Shown here piece by piece: positions 15,981 through 23,381 of a stretch of DNA of 32,412 bases. A program made the translations under genes and the position numbers. The stretch's first letter is position 1, and each line of letters begins with the position of its first letter. The stretch spans positions 1 to 32,412 of the forward strand of contig JANQFG010000073.1 in the NCBI GenBank assembly GCA_028277985.1. Direction: 5' to 3'. The stretch comes from a bacterium. Its GTDB lineage: Bacteria > Desulfobacterota > DSWW01. A model generated the notes under the pieces. It saw only the letters and a program-made list of their open reading frames with translations. It did not search any database and was not told where the DNA came from.

Positions 15981-16247
15981 TCAGTCCTCCTCCCATTTCA
16001 GGTTGTGGGTGTGGACCCAGTCCCCGGCCTTGATCGGCGAGGCAGCAAACCCGATCCTCTCTCCGTACTTGAGGACAGGCTCGTTTTCGGCCACCTCCGC
16101 GATTGCCACCTTGTGGTTGCGCATGATGTCTTCGTTGGCGCGCACCTCTCGATCCCCGATTCCGGTGACCGGCTCGCCTTGCTTGATCTCCTTGATGGCT
16201 ACGGCGATGTTGTCCTTCGAGTTCACGAGAACGGCATTCGTCTCCAT
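15981..16247 (-). CDS. UxaA-family dehydratase, small subunit (SAF domain)
   Basis: An 88-residue protein starting at METNAVLVNSKDN. The frame continues upstream to 16331, but that part overlaps the next gene and has no family similarity; AAGAGGGAT precedes the ATG. The SAF domain is shown by NIAVAIKEIKQGEPV, then VRANEDIMRNHKVAIAEVAENEPVLKYGERIGFA and a terminal KAGDWVHTHNL, the usual substrate-loop end of the family. One base separates it from the large subunit, so the two are co-translated. It acts in the cytoplasm together with the large subunit. Confidence 0.85.
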   Translation of the reverse strand: METNAVLVNSKDNIAVAIKEIKQGEPVTGIGDREVRANEDIMRNHKVAIAEVAENEPVLKYGERIGFAASPIKAGDWVHTHNLKWEED

Positions 16248-16287
16248 TGGGCATCCCTCTTTCTTGGATTGGTCCTTTGGCCTCTGC

Positions 16288-17205
16288 TCAGGCGTCCCAC
16301 AGGGACGGGGGGTACACCCCTTTTTCGACAAGGGCGTTGACTGCCTGTTCCACGAACGGTTTGTCTTCCTTGTAGGTGATCCCGAACCACTTCTCTTCGG
16401 TCTGGAGGACCTTCACGCGGGCCCGGCCTGCATCGACCATGTGGCCCACCCGTTCCGGCAGGAAATACTCTGCTTTCGGCTCCGAGCCTCGTTCCCTCAG
16501 GAATTCGACGAACCCGGTTTCGAGTGCTTCGAACAGGCTCGGCGTGAATCCCCACATGTTCATGGACACCACGCTGTCGGCCGGCAGGTCGATCCAGGTC
16601 TCGCCGTCTTCGGTGTGCCGGATCGCGTCCTCGAACCTCTGTATCTTGACGCGCTCGTGGATCTCTCGGAGGGTACCGTCGGGCGCGACCTCACAGACCC
16701 CGCGGGAAACGTGGCCGTGCTCGGACAAAGTGTTCCCCAATAGGTAGCCGACGAGGCAGTACTCCTGCACTCCTTCCTGTTCTTGTGGCTGCCGGAGGAA
16801 GTCGCACAGCACCTGGAAGGCAGACGGGCCGTAGAAATCATCTGCGTTGATCACGGCAAAGGGCGTTTGGACTGTGTCGCTGCAGGCCGCCACCGCGTGG
16901 GCCGTTCCCCAGGGCTTGACGCGCTCTTCCGGAACGGTGAAACCTCCCGGCAGGGGCTCCAGTTCCTGATAGGCGTACTGGGTGTCGATCTGTCGTTCGA
17001 TCCGCCGACCGATGTGTTCCCGGAACTCCTCCTCCATGTCCCTCCGGATCACGAAGACGACCTGTCCGAACCCGGCCCGGCGGGCGTCATAGACCGAGTA
17101 GTCGATGATCTTTTCCCCGCCCGGCCCGATCGGGTCCATCTGCTTCAGGCCCCCGTAGCGGCTTCCGATTCCGGCTGCCATGACCACCAATGCTGTCTCG
17201 GGCAT
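16288..17205 (-). CDS. Sugar-nucleotidyltransferase-like protein
   Basis: A 305-residue protein. The N-terminal LVVMAAGIGSRYGGLKQMDPIGPGG is the nucleotide-binding loop of NTP-transferases (GxGSR and the Lys of LKQ). It is followed by IIDYSVYDARRAGF, VFVIRRD, and INADDFYG near 120-127, the metal-binding Asp motif. The family joins NTP to sugar-1-phosphates, but this subgroup is often annotated only as nucleotidyltransferase and its substrate is unknown. It lies 40 bases upstream of the SAF-subunit gene on the same strand and may be co-transcribed with the dehydratase. No acyltransferase (hexapeptide) domain is present at the C-terminus. Confidence 0.85.
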   Translation of the reverse strand: MPETALVVMAAGIGSRYGGLKQMDPIGPGGEKIIDYSVYDARRAGFGQVVFVIRRDMEEEFREHIGRRIERQIDTQYAYQELEPLPGGFTVPEERVKPWGTAHAVAACSDTVQTPFAVINADDFYGPSAFQVLCDFLRQPQEQEGVQEYCLVGYLLGNTLSEHGHVSRGVCEVAPDGTLREIHERVKIQRFEDAIRHTEDGETWIDLPADSVVSMNMWGFTPSLFEALETGFVEFLRERGSEPKAEYFLPERVGHMVDAGRARVKVLQTEEKWFGITYKEDKPFVEQAVNALVEKGVYPPSLWDA

Positions 17206-17272
17206 GCTTGTCTTTCCTCACGTCAACGGGTAATCATCAATGAAGGATATTGAAACCATGCGGAGAGTGCAA

Positions 17273-17938
17273 ATGCCGAAGGCGATTCTGTCATGGAGCG
17301 GCGGCAAGGACAGCGCAATGGCCCTACACGAGGTCCAGAGGGCCGGGGAATACGAGATTGTGGCAGTGCTCACCACGATCACCGAGGCGTACGACAGGAG
17401 CAGCATGCACGGGATCCGGCGGGCCCTGATCGAGCAGCAGGCAGCCTCGATCGGCTTTCCGTTGGAAGAGGTGCTCCTTTCTCCGGTCTCGTCCAACGAG
17501 GAATACGATTCCAGGATGCGGGAGCTGCTCGAGCGCCACAAGGCGGAGGGGGTGTCGACCGTCCTGTTCGGAGACATCTACTTGGAGGACGTCCGAAAAT
17601 ACCGGGAAGAGAGACTCGCCTCCGTCGGGATGAAGGGGCTCTTTCCTTTGTGGGGAAGGGACACGACCGAGCTTGCCCGCGACTTCATCCGGCAGGGATT
17701 CAAGGCGGTCATCACTTGTGTCGATACCGAGCAGCTGGACCGAAGCTATACAGGAAGGTCTTACGATGAGGATTTTCTCTCCTCTTTACCGACGGGTGTG
17801 GATCCGTGCGGTGAGAACGGTGAGTTCCACTCCTTCGTGTACGACGGCCCGATCTTCAAGGGTTCCATTCCGCACACGACGGGGGAGATCGTCCTTCGGG
17901 ATGAACGCTTCTGCTTCTGCGATATCCTCCCAGAGTAA
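17273..17938 (+). CDS. Dph6-like PP-loop ATPase (diphthine-ammonia ligase family)
   Basis: A 221-residue protein from ATG 17273, chosen because GGAGAG lies 5-6 bases upstream; an in-frame ATG at 17240 would add 11 residues without similarity. The PP-loop ATP pyrophosphatase motif SWSGGKDSAMAL is at residues 7-18, and the family tail VDPCGENGEFHSFVYDGP is near 179-196. In eukaryotes and archaea Dph6 makes the last amide of diphthamide on EF-2; bacteria lack diphthamide, so bacterial members must adenylate some other carboxylate or carry out a related reaction. It is divergent from the nucleotidyltransferase gene with a 67-base gap, and a palindromic repeat follows the stop. Confidence 0.85.
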   Translation: MPKAILSWSGGKDSAMALHEVQRAGEYEIVAVLTTITEAYDRSSMHGIRRALIEQQAASIGFPLEEVLLSPVSSNEEYDSRMRELLERHKAEGVSTVLFGDIYLEDVRKYREERLASVGMKGLFPLWGRDTTELARDFIRQGFKAVITCVDTEQLDRSYTGRSYDEDFLSSLPTGVDPCGENGEFHSFVYDGPIFKGSIPHTTGEIVLRDERFCFCDILPE

Positions 17939-17964
17939 TAGTGCTCCGCTGCGAAGTGTTTCGG

Positions 17965-18016
17965 TAATTGGGGACAGCCACTGATTTCCTCGGAAATCAG
18001 TGGCTGTCCCCAATTA
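17965..18016. repeat. GGGGACAGCCAC palindrome, copy 1
   Basis: Two 25-base arms (17965-17989 and 17992-18016) are perfect inverted repeats with only 2 bases between. The outer 18 bases, TAATTGGGGACAGCCACT, are identical to those of copy 2 at 29401. It lies between convergent genes and could also stop transcription. It is the kind of REP-like element mobilised by RAYT (Y1, IS200-like) transposases; none is encoded in the window. Confidence 0.85.
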
Positions 18017-18054
18017 AGATGCCCGAGATGGAAAGGTATTTCTGCGGCAGGACA

Positions 18055-19233
18055 CTAATCGACGAGGTGCTCTTCCCGCGTTCTTGCCAGCAGGCCGCAC
18101 ACGATGACGGCCGCTCCGATCGCGACCAACGTCCCTCTCAGCGACCATTCGACCATCAGGCCCGCGACCAGATACAGTACTGCCATGACCAGGGTGTGGA
18201 TCATGGAGACGGCGGAGATCACGGTGGCCCTGACCGAGGACTCGATGTGCTTGTTCATGTAGTTGTCGAGCAGTACCTGCCTGGACAACCCGAAGCCCGC
18301 GATCACCATTAGAAGGAGAATGGTCACCGGCGCGTATGGAAATACGCCCAGGAGGACGAAAGCGACTCCCGCAATGAGCGCACTCCCCACCAGGTAGCGC
18401 TTTCTCGAGCCGAATCCCCTTTCGAGCCGCCCGAAGTTGTTCATGAAGGGAATCTGAACGCCTGTCAGGCCCGCATGGACAAAGCCGAAATAGATCAGAG
18501 GAATTCCAACGAGTTTCAAAAGGGGTTGGTATGTCCAGATTACGAGGAAAGCCAGCGATCCAATCGCGACTTTGTCAAAGGCCAGGGTCCTCAGGATCCG
18601 ATGGTCCCTGAAATACCTCAACCCTTCGATCAGGGTCTCGAGATAGCCTCTGGGCTGCTTCTCGTCGGCGAAAGCCGGCTCCTCGAGGGTGAAGGCCAGA
18701 AGGAATGCGAGGGCAAAGGGAATCGACATGAAGAGCATGGACTCGCGCAGTCCGATATACGTAGCGATGGCGCTTCCCATGGGTGCGGACAACATGAGGG
18801 CCGACAGCTCGAAGCTCCTGAACCTGGCCAGCACCTTCTTGGAATGCGCCTCATCGTTCATCTGCTTGAGGCTGTCGTAAACAAAGGCTTCGTCCGCTCC
18901 GGAGGCGAGCGCGTAGCTCATGGCCCAGAGGAACTCGCCCACAAGGAACACCCCGAAAGCCGGCTTGGAGGCATAGACAAACACGGCCGCTGCGTTCACC
19001 AGGGCGGCAAGGATCAGGGAGACCTTTCTGCCGAGGTGATCGGCTACAGCGCCTGTGGGGACCTCGAGCAGGAATACGGAGAACACGAAGAAGGCCTGGA
19101 GCACCATGACCTGGAAGAATCGGACTCCTCCCCAGTCCGTGAAGAACGGAATCAGGACGCCCCCAATGAAGTGCAGGCCCATGAAGAACTTGAAGGCGTA
19201 TATCTTCGGGATGTTGGAGCTTATGCGTGTCAT
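18055..19233 (-). CDS. MFS transporter
   Basis: A 392-residue membrane protein with about 11-12 hydrophobic segments. The loop 2-3 motif of the major facilitator superfamily is visible as LEVPTGAVADHLGRKVSL near residues 56-73. The central cytoplasmic loop (EEPAFADEKQPRGYLETLIEGLRYFRDH) divides the two halves. The substrate is unknown. It is transcribed divergently from the first nitrilase gene with about 120 bases between starts, so it may import or export that enzyme's substrate. The C-terminus is short and basic/acidic (RTREEHLVD). It ends 38 bases from the palindromic repeat. Confidence 0.88.
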   Translation of the reverse strand: MTRISSNIPKIYAFKFFMGLHFIGGVLIPFFTDWGGVRFFQVMVLQAFFVFSVFLLEVPTGAVADHLGRKVSLILAALVNAAAVFVYASKPAFGVFLVGEFLWAMSYALASGADEAFVYDSLKQMNDEAHSKKVLARFRSFELSALMLSAPMGSAIATYIGLRESMLFMSIPFALAFLLAFTLEEPAFADEKQPRGYLETLIEGLRYFRDHRILRTLAFDKVAIGSLAFLVIWTYQPLLKLVGIPLIYFGFVHAGLTGVQIPFMNNFGRLERGFGSRKRYLVGSALIAGVAFVLLGVFPYAPVTILLLMVIAGFGLSRQVLLDNYMNKHIESSVRATVISAVSMIHTLVMAVLYLVAGLMVEWSLRGTLVAIGAAVIVCGLLARTREEHLVD

Positions 19234-19282
19234 CGTGCCGACATACTAGAGCGACACGGCAGGCTTTTTCAATCCTTTGTGG

Positions 19283-19312
19283 TTGACACTCCGGAAGGCT
19301 TTTCCGTATGGT
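19283..19312 (+). promoter_or_regulatory. Sigma-70-type promoter of the first nitrilase gene (copy 1 of a duplicated promoter)
   Basis: TTGACA (19283-19288), an 18-base spacer, then TATGGT (19307-19312). The surrounding 40 bases (19280-19319) are nearly the same as 21261-21300 in front of the tetR gene. In this copy the spacer holds an inverted repeat, CGGAA/TTCCG. Confidence 0.65.
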
Positions 19313-19353
19313 CGTGCCGTCCTTTTGAGAAACCGAACCCGAGGAGGTGTCGA

Positions 19354-20457
19354 ATGGACCGTCCGGAAAGCGGAGAACCGAAGCTGGCGTTTGATTCCTA
19401 CGTGGCGGTTGCCCTGCAGCCGAAGGTGTACGGCTGCCGGAACAGGGAGGATATCAAGAAGAACCTGGAGAACCAGTTGCGCATGATCGATGAGGCCATG
19501 TACACGAGCTACCTGGCCGGTGGGGGGTTGATCAAGCTGGTTGCCTTTGCGGAGGGTTCGATCCAGGGCATGTGGGACGAGGAGTCCCACATGGACCAGG
19601 CCACCTACTGCCGGGAAGTCGCGATCACGATTCCTGGCGAAGAGACGGACAAGCTGGCAGCCAAGGCGAAGGAGTACGGCATCTATGTGGTCGCCCAGGC
19701 GAAGGTGGCCGATCCGGACATCATGCCGGACCGGTACTTCAATGCAGGGTTCATCATTTCGCCCGACGGAGAGATCATCCTCAGGCATACGAAGAACATC
19801 ATCAGCGTCATCGAAGGAACCACGAGCCCGTATGATGTGTGGGACAAGTGGACCGAAAAGTACGGCGAGGGCCTCGAAGCCTACTATCCGGTCGTCAAGA
19901 CCGACATTGGAAATCTCGCCGTGGCCATATGCGCCGAAACCGTCTTCCCGGAGACCTTCAGGGCATTCTCGGTTCTGGGCGCAGAGGTCATCGTCAAGAT
20001 GACCATGGCCGAGCCCTTGGTCATGAGCGGGTACTGGGAGTATACGAATCGATCGCGAGCCTTTGACAATGCGTGCTACCTGGTCTGCCCGAACTACGGT
20101 CCCTACTACTCCCACCCTGACGTGGACGCGGGATACACGCTCTGTGGCGGAAAATCCATGATCGTCGATTACCGGGGCAACTTTGTCTGGAAGGTGGATC
20201 ATGCCAACGAGGCGGTCGTGCCCGGTGAGATCAACGTCAGGTCACTTCGTGAGTACCGGGCATACTCCCCGCACGGGGCCATGATTGCACAGATGCGCTC
20301 CGGCCTCTGGAAACAGATCTATGAAAGGTGGCCGGACTATCCGAAGAATCTCTATGTGGATAGGACCTACAGTCATGCCATGGAGAGGCACGGGCTGCAT
20401 CTGCAGGCCGTGGAAAAGCTGATCGAGGCAGGGGTGTTCGAGCGCCCTGCCAAGTAG
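19354..20457 (+). CDS. Nitrilase-superfamily carbon-nitrogen hydrolase, paralog 1
   Basis: A 367-residue protein; the start is set by GAGGAGG 7 bases before ATG 19354, although the frame is open far upstream. The catalytic triad is in family order: Glu67 (AFAEGS), Lys147 (LRHTKN), Cys193 (AICAETVFPE). Other conserved pieces are NRSRAFDNACYLVCPN and the GGKSMIVDYRGN segment. Members hydrolyse nitriles or amides to acids and ammonia; the specific substrate cannot be told. It is longer than a minimal nitrilase (about 270), with an extra C-terminal part of roughly 60 residues ending in ERWPDYPKNLYVDR, shared with paralog 2. Clustering with MFS, TetR and AMP nucleosidase genes suggests use of a nitrogenous compound. 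Confidence 0.87.
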   Translation: MDRPESGEPKLAFDSYVAVALQPKVYGCRNREDIKKNLENQLRMIDEAMYTSYLAGGGLIKLVAFAEGSIQGMWDEESHMDQATYCREVAITIPGEETDKLAAKAKEYGIYVVAQAKVADPDIMPDRYFNAGFIISPDGEIILRHTKNIISVIEGTTSPYDVWDKWTEKYGEGLEAYYPVVKTDIGNLAVAICAETVFPETFRAFSVLGAEVIVKMTMAEPLVMSGYWEYTNRSRAFDNACYLVCPNYGPYYSHPDVDAGYTLCGGKSMIVDYRGNFVWKVDHANEAVVPGEINVRSLREYRAYSPHGAMIAQMRSGLWKQIYERWPDYPKNLYVDRTYSHAMERHGLHLQAVEKLIEAGVFERPAK

Positions 20458-20482
20458 CCCGGAAATTTCGCAAATAACGCCC

Positions 20483-21277
20483 GTGAAATATCCGGGCGAG
20501 TTGTGGGCCACCCGGATGAAGATCCTGGATTGCGAATCGATCGATTCGACCTTCGCCTCGATCGAAGAGATCCTCCGTATCGAGAGGTCTCTGCTCGAGG
20601 AGGTGCTCGGCGATCTCGATCTCGAGGAAGAATGCAGGAGGGCAGGGGGCAGGAGCGCCGGGGAGATCCTTCTCGATACGGCCTCGAGGCATGCGCGGGC
20701 AGAGGCGACGGCCTTCGATCGGACATGCTGGTTTCACTTCATCCGAACCCACCCCCCGAACATCTTCAGCAGAGGGCTCCTGCCCTTGAACGACGCTTTG
20801 CCGTTTCTCTGGGGTTTTCTCCTCATGCTTCTGCCCGAGGACTTCCCCCTCAGAGAGTGGTACGGATTCGCGCAGAATCCACCGTCGGGCCCGTATCATG
20901 CGAGGTTGGCGGATTCGGCCCTCCTGGGCCCCTTTGCTCTCCTCACGCGCGAGGCCGGCCTCTCCGGCTGCCCGGCCGGCATCCATGATTCCCTCCGCGC
21001 GCCTGAGATCGTGGAAGAGATCTGCGCCGCCTTCGGGGCCGAGCACGACTTCGACCTGTTGGGCGCGTACAGGCGAAACACGAAGCCTTGCGTCGTCTCC
21101 TTCATGGATAGCGAGACTCGCCCGGAATACCTTGGGGCTGCTTTGCACTATCTGTATCGCCACCTCCGTGGTGAACCGCAACCGGCCGACAGCGGCACCC
21201 GTTTCAATTCAAAGGGCGTGGCGATTCCCCAGGAGAACATCAGGAAAGTGGAATTCCTTCCGGTTGACACCCCGTGA
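20483..21277 (+). CDS. Hypothetical protein between the nitrilase genes
   Basis: A 264-residue protein from GTG 20483; ATG 20516 is an alternative start and neither has a strong ribosome-binding site. No domain is recognised. It is probably soluble and helical, with an Asp/Glu-rich N-terminal part, FHFIRTHPPNIFSRGLLPLNDALPFLWGF in the middle, and conserved-looking CVVSFMDSETRPEYLGAALHYLYRHL near the end. It follows the first nitrilase by 25 bases and so likely shares its transcript. Its last codons overlap the promoter copy that precedes tetR. It may be an accessory protein of the nitrilase pathway, judged by position only. Confidence 0.65.
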   Translation: MKYPGELWATRMKILDCESIDSTFASIEEILRIERSLLEEVLGDLDLEEECRRAGGRSAGEILLDTASRHARAEATAFDRTCWFHFIRTHPPNIFSRGLLPLNDALPFLWGFLLMLLPEDFPLREWYGFAQNPPSGPYHARLADSALLGPFALLTREAGLSGCPAGIHDSLRAPEIVEEICAAFGAEHDFDLLGAYRRNTKPCVVSFMDSETRPEYLGAALHYLYRHLRGEPQPADSGTRFNSKGVAIPQENIRKVEFLPVDTP

Positions 21278-21293
21278 GGCTTTTCCGTATCTT
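21264..21293 (+). promoter_or_regulatory. Promoter of the tetR gene (copy 2 of a duplicated promoter)
   Basis: TTGACA (21264-21269), an 18-base spacer, TATCTT (21288-21293). Apart from a few changes it repeats 19280-19319, including the shared AGGCTTTTCCGTAT. It overlaps the end of the upstream coding sequence. Confidence 0.6.
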
Positions 21294-21355
21294 CGTGCCG
21301 ATCCTCCGGCCAGGCAGGGACGGAAACCCCCCCAGGTGTGGCAGAGAGCGAGGGC

Positions 21356-22051
21356 ATGCCCAGAACACCGCGGAAACCTGAAGAGATAGAGGCGGAGAAG
21401 CAGAGGATACTCAACGAAGCCGTGAACATCATCACGGAGAGCGGCTACGAAGGGCTCACCATGAGGGGGCTCGGGCAGCGCCTGGGTGTGGCGGCAAAGA
21501 CGATCTACAACTACTTCCAGAGCAAGGACGAAGTCTACCTCCAGGTTGCAAAAAGAGAATTCGAAGCGCTGCATGGCGAGCTGCTGGAGGGATACAACAG
21601 CTCCAGGGACCCTTTCAAGCGGCTCAAAGCCATCACCGAGAGGTTCCTCGCCTTCGGTTTGACCCATCCGAGCCGTTACGACCTGATGTTCAGCCTGTCC
21701 ATTCCAAAATACAGAGACTTTTTCGGATCCCCTCTCGAGGATGTTGCGGCCAGCGGGCTCAGTGGAGCCTTGCGTATTCGAGACCTGATCGTTCGCGTCA
21801 TCAGGGATATTGCCCAGTCGGGCAGTGACTTGAGCGACGAAGAAATCGTCCTCCACTCCATGAGCTGGCTGACCGGCGTGCACGGGATCCTCTCCCTGTA
21901 CAACAATGCCATCCTGTCCTACCTCCACGATCGACCCGAGAGCACCCTGGAGATGCTTGCGGAGCTCCACTTGCGGAATTTCCAGCCGGGGATGATGAAG
22001 CGATCCGGAGGGAAACCTTCTCGACGACACAAACCGCGAAAAACCACTTGA
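21356..22051 (+). CDS. TetR-family transcriptional regulator
   Basis: A 231-residue protein from ATG 21356 (GAGCGAGGG before it; a GTG at 21338 would add six residues). The N-terminal DNA-binding domain is plain: ILNEAVNIITESGYEGLTMRGLGQRLGVAAKTIYNYFQSKDEVY near residues 20-62. The C-terminal ligand-binding half is all-helical, with LMFSLSIPKYRDFFG and a LTGVHGILSLYNNAIL segment like TetR_C domains that bind small organic ligands. The C-terminus is strongly basic. The gene sits between the two nitrilase genes and has a promoter twin of the first one. It probably represses this locus and itself, and responds to the nitrogenous substrate; that is inference. Confidence 0.88.
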   Translation: MPRTPRKPEEIEAEKQRILNEAVNIITESGYEGLTMRGLGQRLGVAAKTIYNYFQSKDEVYLQVAKREFEALHGELLEGYNSSRDPFKRLKAITERFLAFGLTHPSRYDLMFSLSIPKYRDFFGSPLEDVAASGLSGALRIRDLIVRVIRDIAQSGSDLSDEEIVLHSMSWLTGVHGILSLYNNAILSYLHDRPESTLEMLAELHLRNFQPGMMKRSGGKPSRRHKPRKTT

Positions 22052-22087
22052 CAGCAAGGCCCCACCACGTTACAGTAACGTTGTTAC
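22048..22087 (+). promoter_or_regulatory. Promoter and TetR-type operator of the second nitrilase gene
   Basis: TTGACA (22048-22053), a 17-base spacer and TACAGT (22071-22076). The -10 box is covered by a perfect 7-1-7 inverted repeat, ACGTTAC A GTAACGT (22067-22081), and a second repeat, GTAAC GTT GTTAC (22075-22087), is interlocked with it. Such overlapping palindromes are typical sites for a TetR dimer pair, and the tetR gene ends right here. Confidence 0.62.
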
Positions 22088-22197
22088 CCTTACGTTTTGC
22101 CTGCCTCTCCCTGTTCGCATGATGCGTCGAGAGGTTGAGCTCGCGGCCCGTAAAAAGGGGTCTTCTGCGAAAAGCACCTGAACCAAGGAGGTATGGA

Positions 22198-23301
22198 ATG
22201 AGCCATCCGGACGGCCAGGGTCCCAATCTTGCCCATGATTCCTACATCGCGATAGCCCTGCAGCCCAGGGCCTACGGTTGCAGAAACAAGGAAGAGGTCA
22301 AGAGGAACCTGAAGAATCAATTGAACCTGATCGATGACGCCTTCATCAATTGCTATCTGGCCGGCGGTGGGCCGGTGAAGCTCCTGGCCCTGGCGGAAGG
22401 GTCGATTCAGGGCTTCTATGACGAGTTGAACAACATGGATCACGCCACGTACTGCAGAGATCTAGCGATTCGTATTCCCGGCGAAGAGACGGAGCAGCTG
22501 GCCGCCAAGGCCAAAGAGTACGACGTCTACATCGCCGCTCAGGCAAAGGTGGTGGATCCGGACATCACGGAGGATCGGTTCTTCAACCAGGGATTCGTCA
22601 TCTCTCCAAAGGGGGAGATCATCCTGAAGCATACGAAGAACATCATCAGTGTCATCGAGGGATCGGCGAGCCCTTACGACCTCTGGGACAAATGGACCGC
22701 GAAGTACGGTGATACCCTGGAGGATTGCTACCCGGTCGCGGACACGGATATCGGAAAGCTGGGGATGTGTATATGTGCGGAAACCTTGCTGCCCGAATCC
22801 TTTCGGGCCCTCGCCGTCAACGGGGCGGAAGTCATCATCCGGCCGACGCTGCCCGAGCCGACCGTTTCGTGGGGAGCCTGGGAATTTACGAGTCGCGCAC
22901 GGGCCTTTGACAATGTGTGCTACCTGGTCTGCCCCAACAACGGTCCGTATTACACCACCGTTGACCGCGAGACTCCCTATTCCCTCCTGGGTGGTGAATC
23001 GATGATCGTCGACTACCGCGGCAACATCGTCAGCAAAGTGAAGAACGACAGCGTGACCGCCGTGCCCGGATGTCTGGACTTGAGGGCGCTTCGTGAATAC
23101 CGGGCGACTTCGCCGCAGTCCGCCCATTTGGTGCAGATGCGCTCGCGCCTGTGGAAGCAGATCTATGAGAAATGGCCGGAATATCCGAAGAATCTCTACG
23201 TGGAGAGGGACTACCCGGAGCTCCTGGAGCGGGCCGGGCTACACCTGCAGATCATGGAGAAGTTCTTCGAGGCAGGGGTATATACGCGGCCTGGCCGATA
23301 G
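22198..23301 (+). CDS. Nitrilase-superfamily carbon-nitrogen hydrolase, paralog 2
   Basis: A 367-residue protein, exactly the length of paralog 1 and alignable with it without gaps; by eye about two thirds of residues are identical. The triad is at the same positions: Glu67 (ALAEGS), Lys147 (LKHTKN), Cys193 (CICAETLLPE). GGAGG precedes the ATG at 22198. Differences cluster in the N-terminal 10 residues and in the strand after the catalytic Cys (VIIRPTLPEPTVSWGAWEF versus VIVKMTMAEPLVMSGYWEY), which lines the pocket in this family, so the two enzymes may prefer different amides or nitriles. It has its own operator-bearing promoter, and the AMP nucleosidase gene follows after 80 bases. Confidence 0.87.
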   Translation: MSHPDGQGPNLAHDSYIAIALQPRAYGCRNKEEVKRNLKNQLNLIDDAFINCYLAGGGPVKLLALAEGSIQGFYDELNNMDHATYCRDLAIRIPGEETEQLAAKAKEYDVYIAAQAKVVDPDITEDRFFNQGFVISPKGEIILKHTKNIISVIEGSASPYDLWDKWTAKYGDTLEDCYPVADTDIGKLGMCICAETLLPESFRALAVNGAEVIIRPTLPEPTVSWGAWEFTSRARAFDNVCYLVCPNNGPYYTTVDRETPYSLLGGESMIVDYRGNIVSKVKNDSVTAVPGCLDLRALREYRATSPQSAHLVQMRSRLWKQIYEKWPEYPKNLYVERDYPELLERAGLHLQIMEKFFEAGVYTRPGR

Positions 23302-23381
23302 CCGGTCCGGCCTCGATGCTCAAGTGGGACCGTCTCGATTCCGATAACAGAAACAGGGAGTAACAGAACGGAAAAAGATCC

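Noticed and set aside
18475..19353. Long upstream extension of the first nitrilase frame
   Set aside because: It is antisense to the MFS gene; a strong GAGGAGG and the paralog's length place the start at 19354.
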